This document shows positions 13,950-14,250 of a DNA stretch of 14,250 bases, one piece after another; within the stretch, counting starts at the first letter, position 1; each line of letters opens with the position of its first letter. The notes below the pieces were generated by a model that worked only from the letters and a program-made list of their open reading frames with translations, made no database searches and was not told the origin of the DNA. The translations under genes and the position numbers were made by a program. The stretch comes from Acidimicrobiaceae bacterium (GTDB lineage Bacteria; Actinomycetota; Acidimicrobiia; Acidimicrobiales; Bog-793), in assembly GCA_025463965.1 (NCBI GenBank), contig JAODBN010000237.1, positions 1-14,250 of the forward strand, written 5' to 3'.

Positions 13950-14250
13950 CTTACCAGCGCGTCCTTGGCTCGCTTGGGGCGACGCGTCGGCGACGGCCGC
14001 TACCCGCTCGGTACGCACATCGTGGGCAACTTTTCCGGGCGCGAACGGAAGAATGTCCGGTTACAAGACCGTCTCATCGGCCAACCGGCGACTGCTGAGC
14101 CATCGCCTCGTCCGCCCATGCTCGAGAAGCTCGCGTACGCGGCGAACCGCCAGCCGCATGCGCCCGAACTCGTCGCGAGCCGCCCGGAGCTACAACTCGA
14201 TACGGGCCGCTGACTCGGCGTGCGGCCGACCCGAGACCGGGAGCGTGAGC
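13950..14250. other. Right-end region with no supported gene
   Basis: I see no recognisable protein, RNA gene or repeat in the last 300 bp. Both strands carry short open frames, for example a 32-residue basic ORF on the minus strand (14061-14159) and a long plus-strand frame ending at 14213. None has a good ribosome-binding site or family signature. The region may be intergenic, with the next gene beyond the edge. Confidence 0.4.

Noticed and set aside
10499..14098. Several long plus-strand open frames opposite dnaE2
   Set aside because: High GC suppresses stops opposite real genes; their translations have no recognisable domains, whereas dnaE2 shows continuous family similarity.
14061..14159. 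32-residue basic ORF on the minus strand (starts MRLAVRRVRELLEHG)
   Set aside because: It looks helix-like, but has no ribosome-binding site, no family resemblance, and an overlapping plus-strand frame of equal quality.

Overview
This GC-rich window has frequent GTG starts, overlapping stop/start codons and intergenic gaps mostly under 150 bp. A Gram-positive/actinobacterial-type LexA site lies upstream of dnaE2. Together these suggest a high-GC Actinobacteriota genome, or a relative using the same SOS operator. I cannot name a genus. All the genes look chromosomal; I see no transposase, integrase, CRISPR array, rRNA or tRNA.

Layout. (1) The left edge holds a two-component system on the minus strand: an OmpR-type response regulator (190-885) overlapping by ATGA the start of a membrane histidine kinase cut off by the window edge. 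(2) On the plus strand, 1161-3594 is a redox block: a stand-alone flavodiiron-type metallo-beta-lactamase-fold protein, then a Tat-type sulfite-oxidase-fold molybdenum enzyme followed 1 bp later by a four-helix formate-dehydrogenase-gamma-like cytochrome b. A tandem repeat with 11-bp period (1940-1959), typical of an OmpR-family binding site, precedes the molybdoenzyme. (3) 3765-5667 is a Clp-related divergent locus. On the minus strand are an XRE-type regulator, a ClpP-like protein that has lost all three catalytic residues and overlaps the regulator by GTGA, and a 46-residue zinc-ribbon ORF. On the plus strand is a ClpP with an intact triad. The shared 110-bp gap carries clustered GATAC-like repeats.

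(4) 5716-7682 (minus) holds an epoxide hydrolase and a cysteine-free protein of unknown function. (5) 7757-8533 (plus) is a TauE/SafE exporter converging, across a hairpin, on (6) a GH15 glycosidase (8577-10385, minus). (7) 10526-13921 (minus) is the error-prone polymerase dnaE2 with a near-perfect SOS box about 14 bp upstream of its start. The last 329 bp contain only that box and no gene I can support.

Working together (inference): the two-component system may control the neighbouring redox genes. The molybdoenzyme and cytochrome b probably form a periplasmic enzyme with a quinone-linked membrane partner. The XRE/pseudo-ClpP pair may regulate or assemble with the divergent ClpP. The pseudo-ClpP locus is the least ordinary part of the window.
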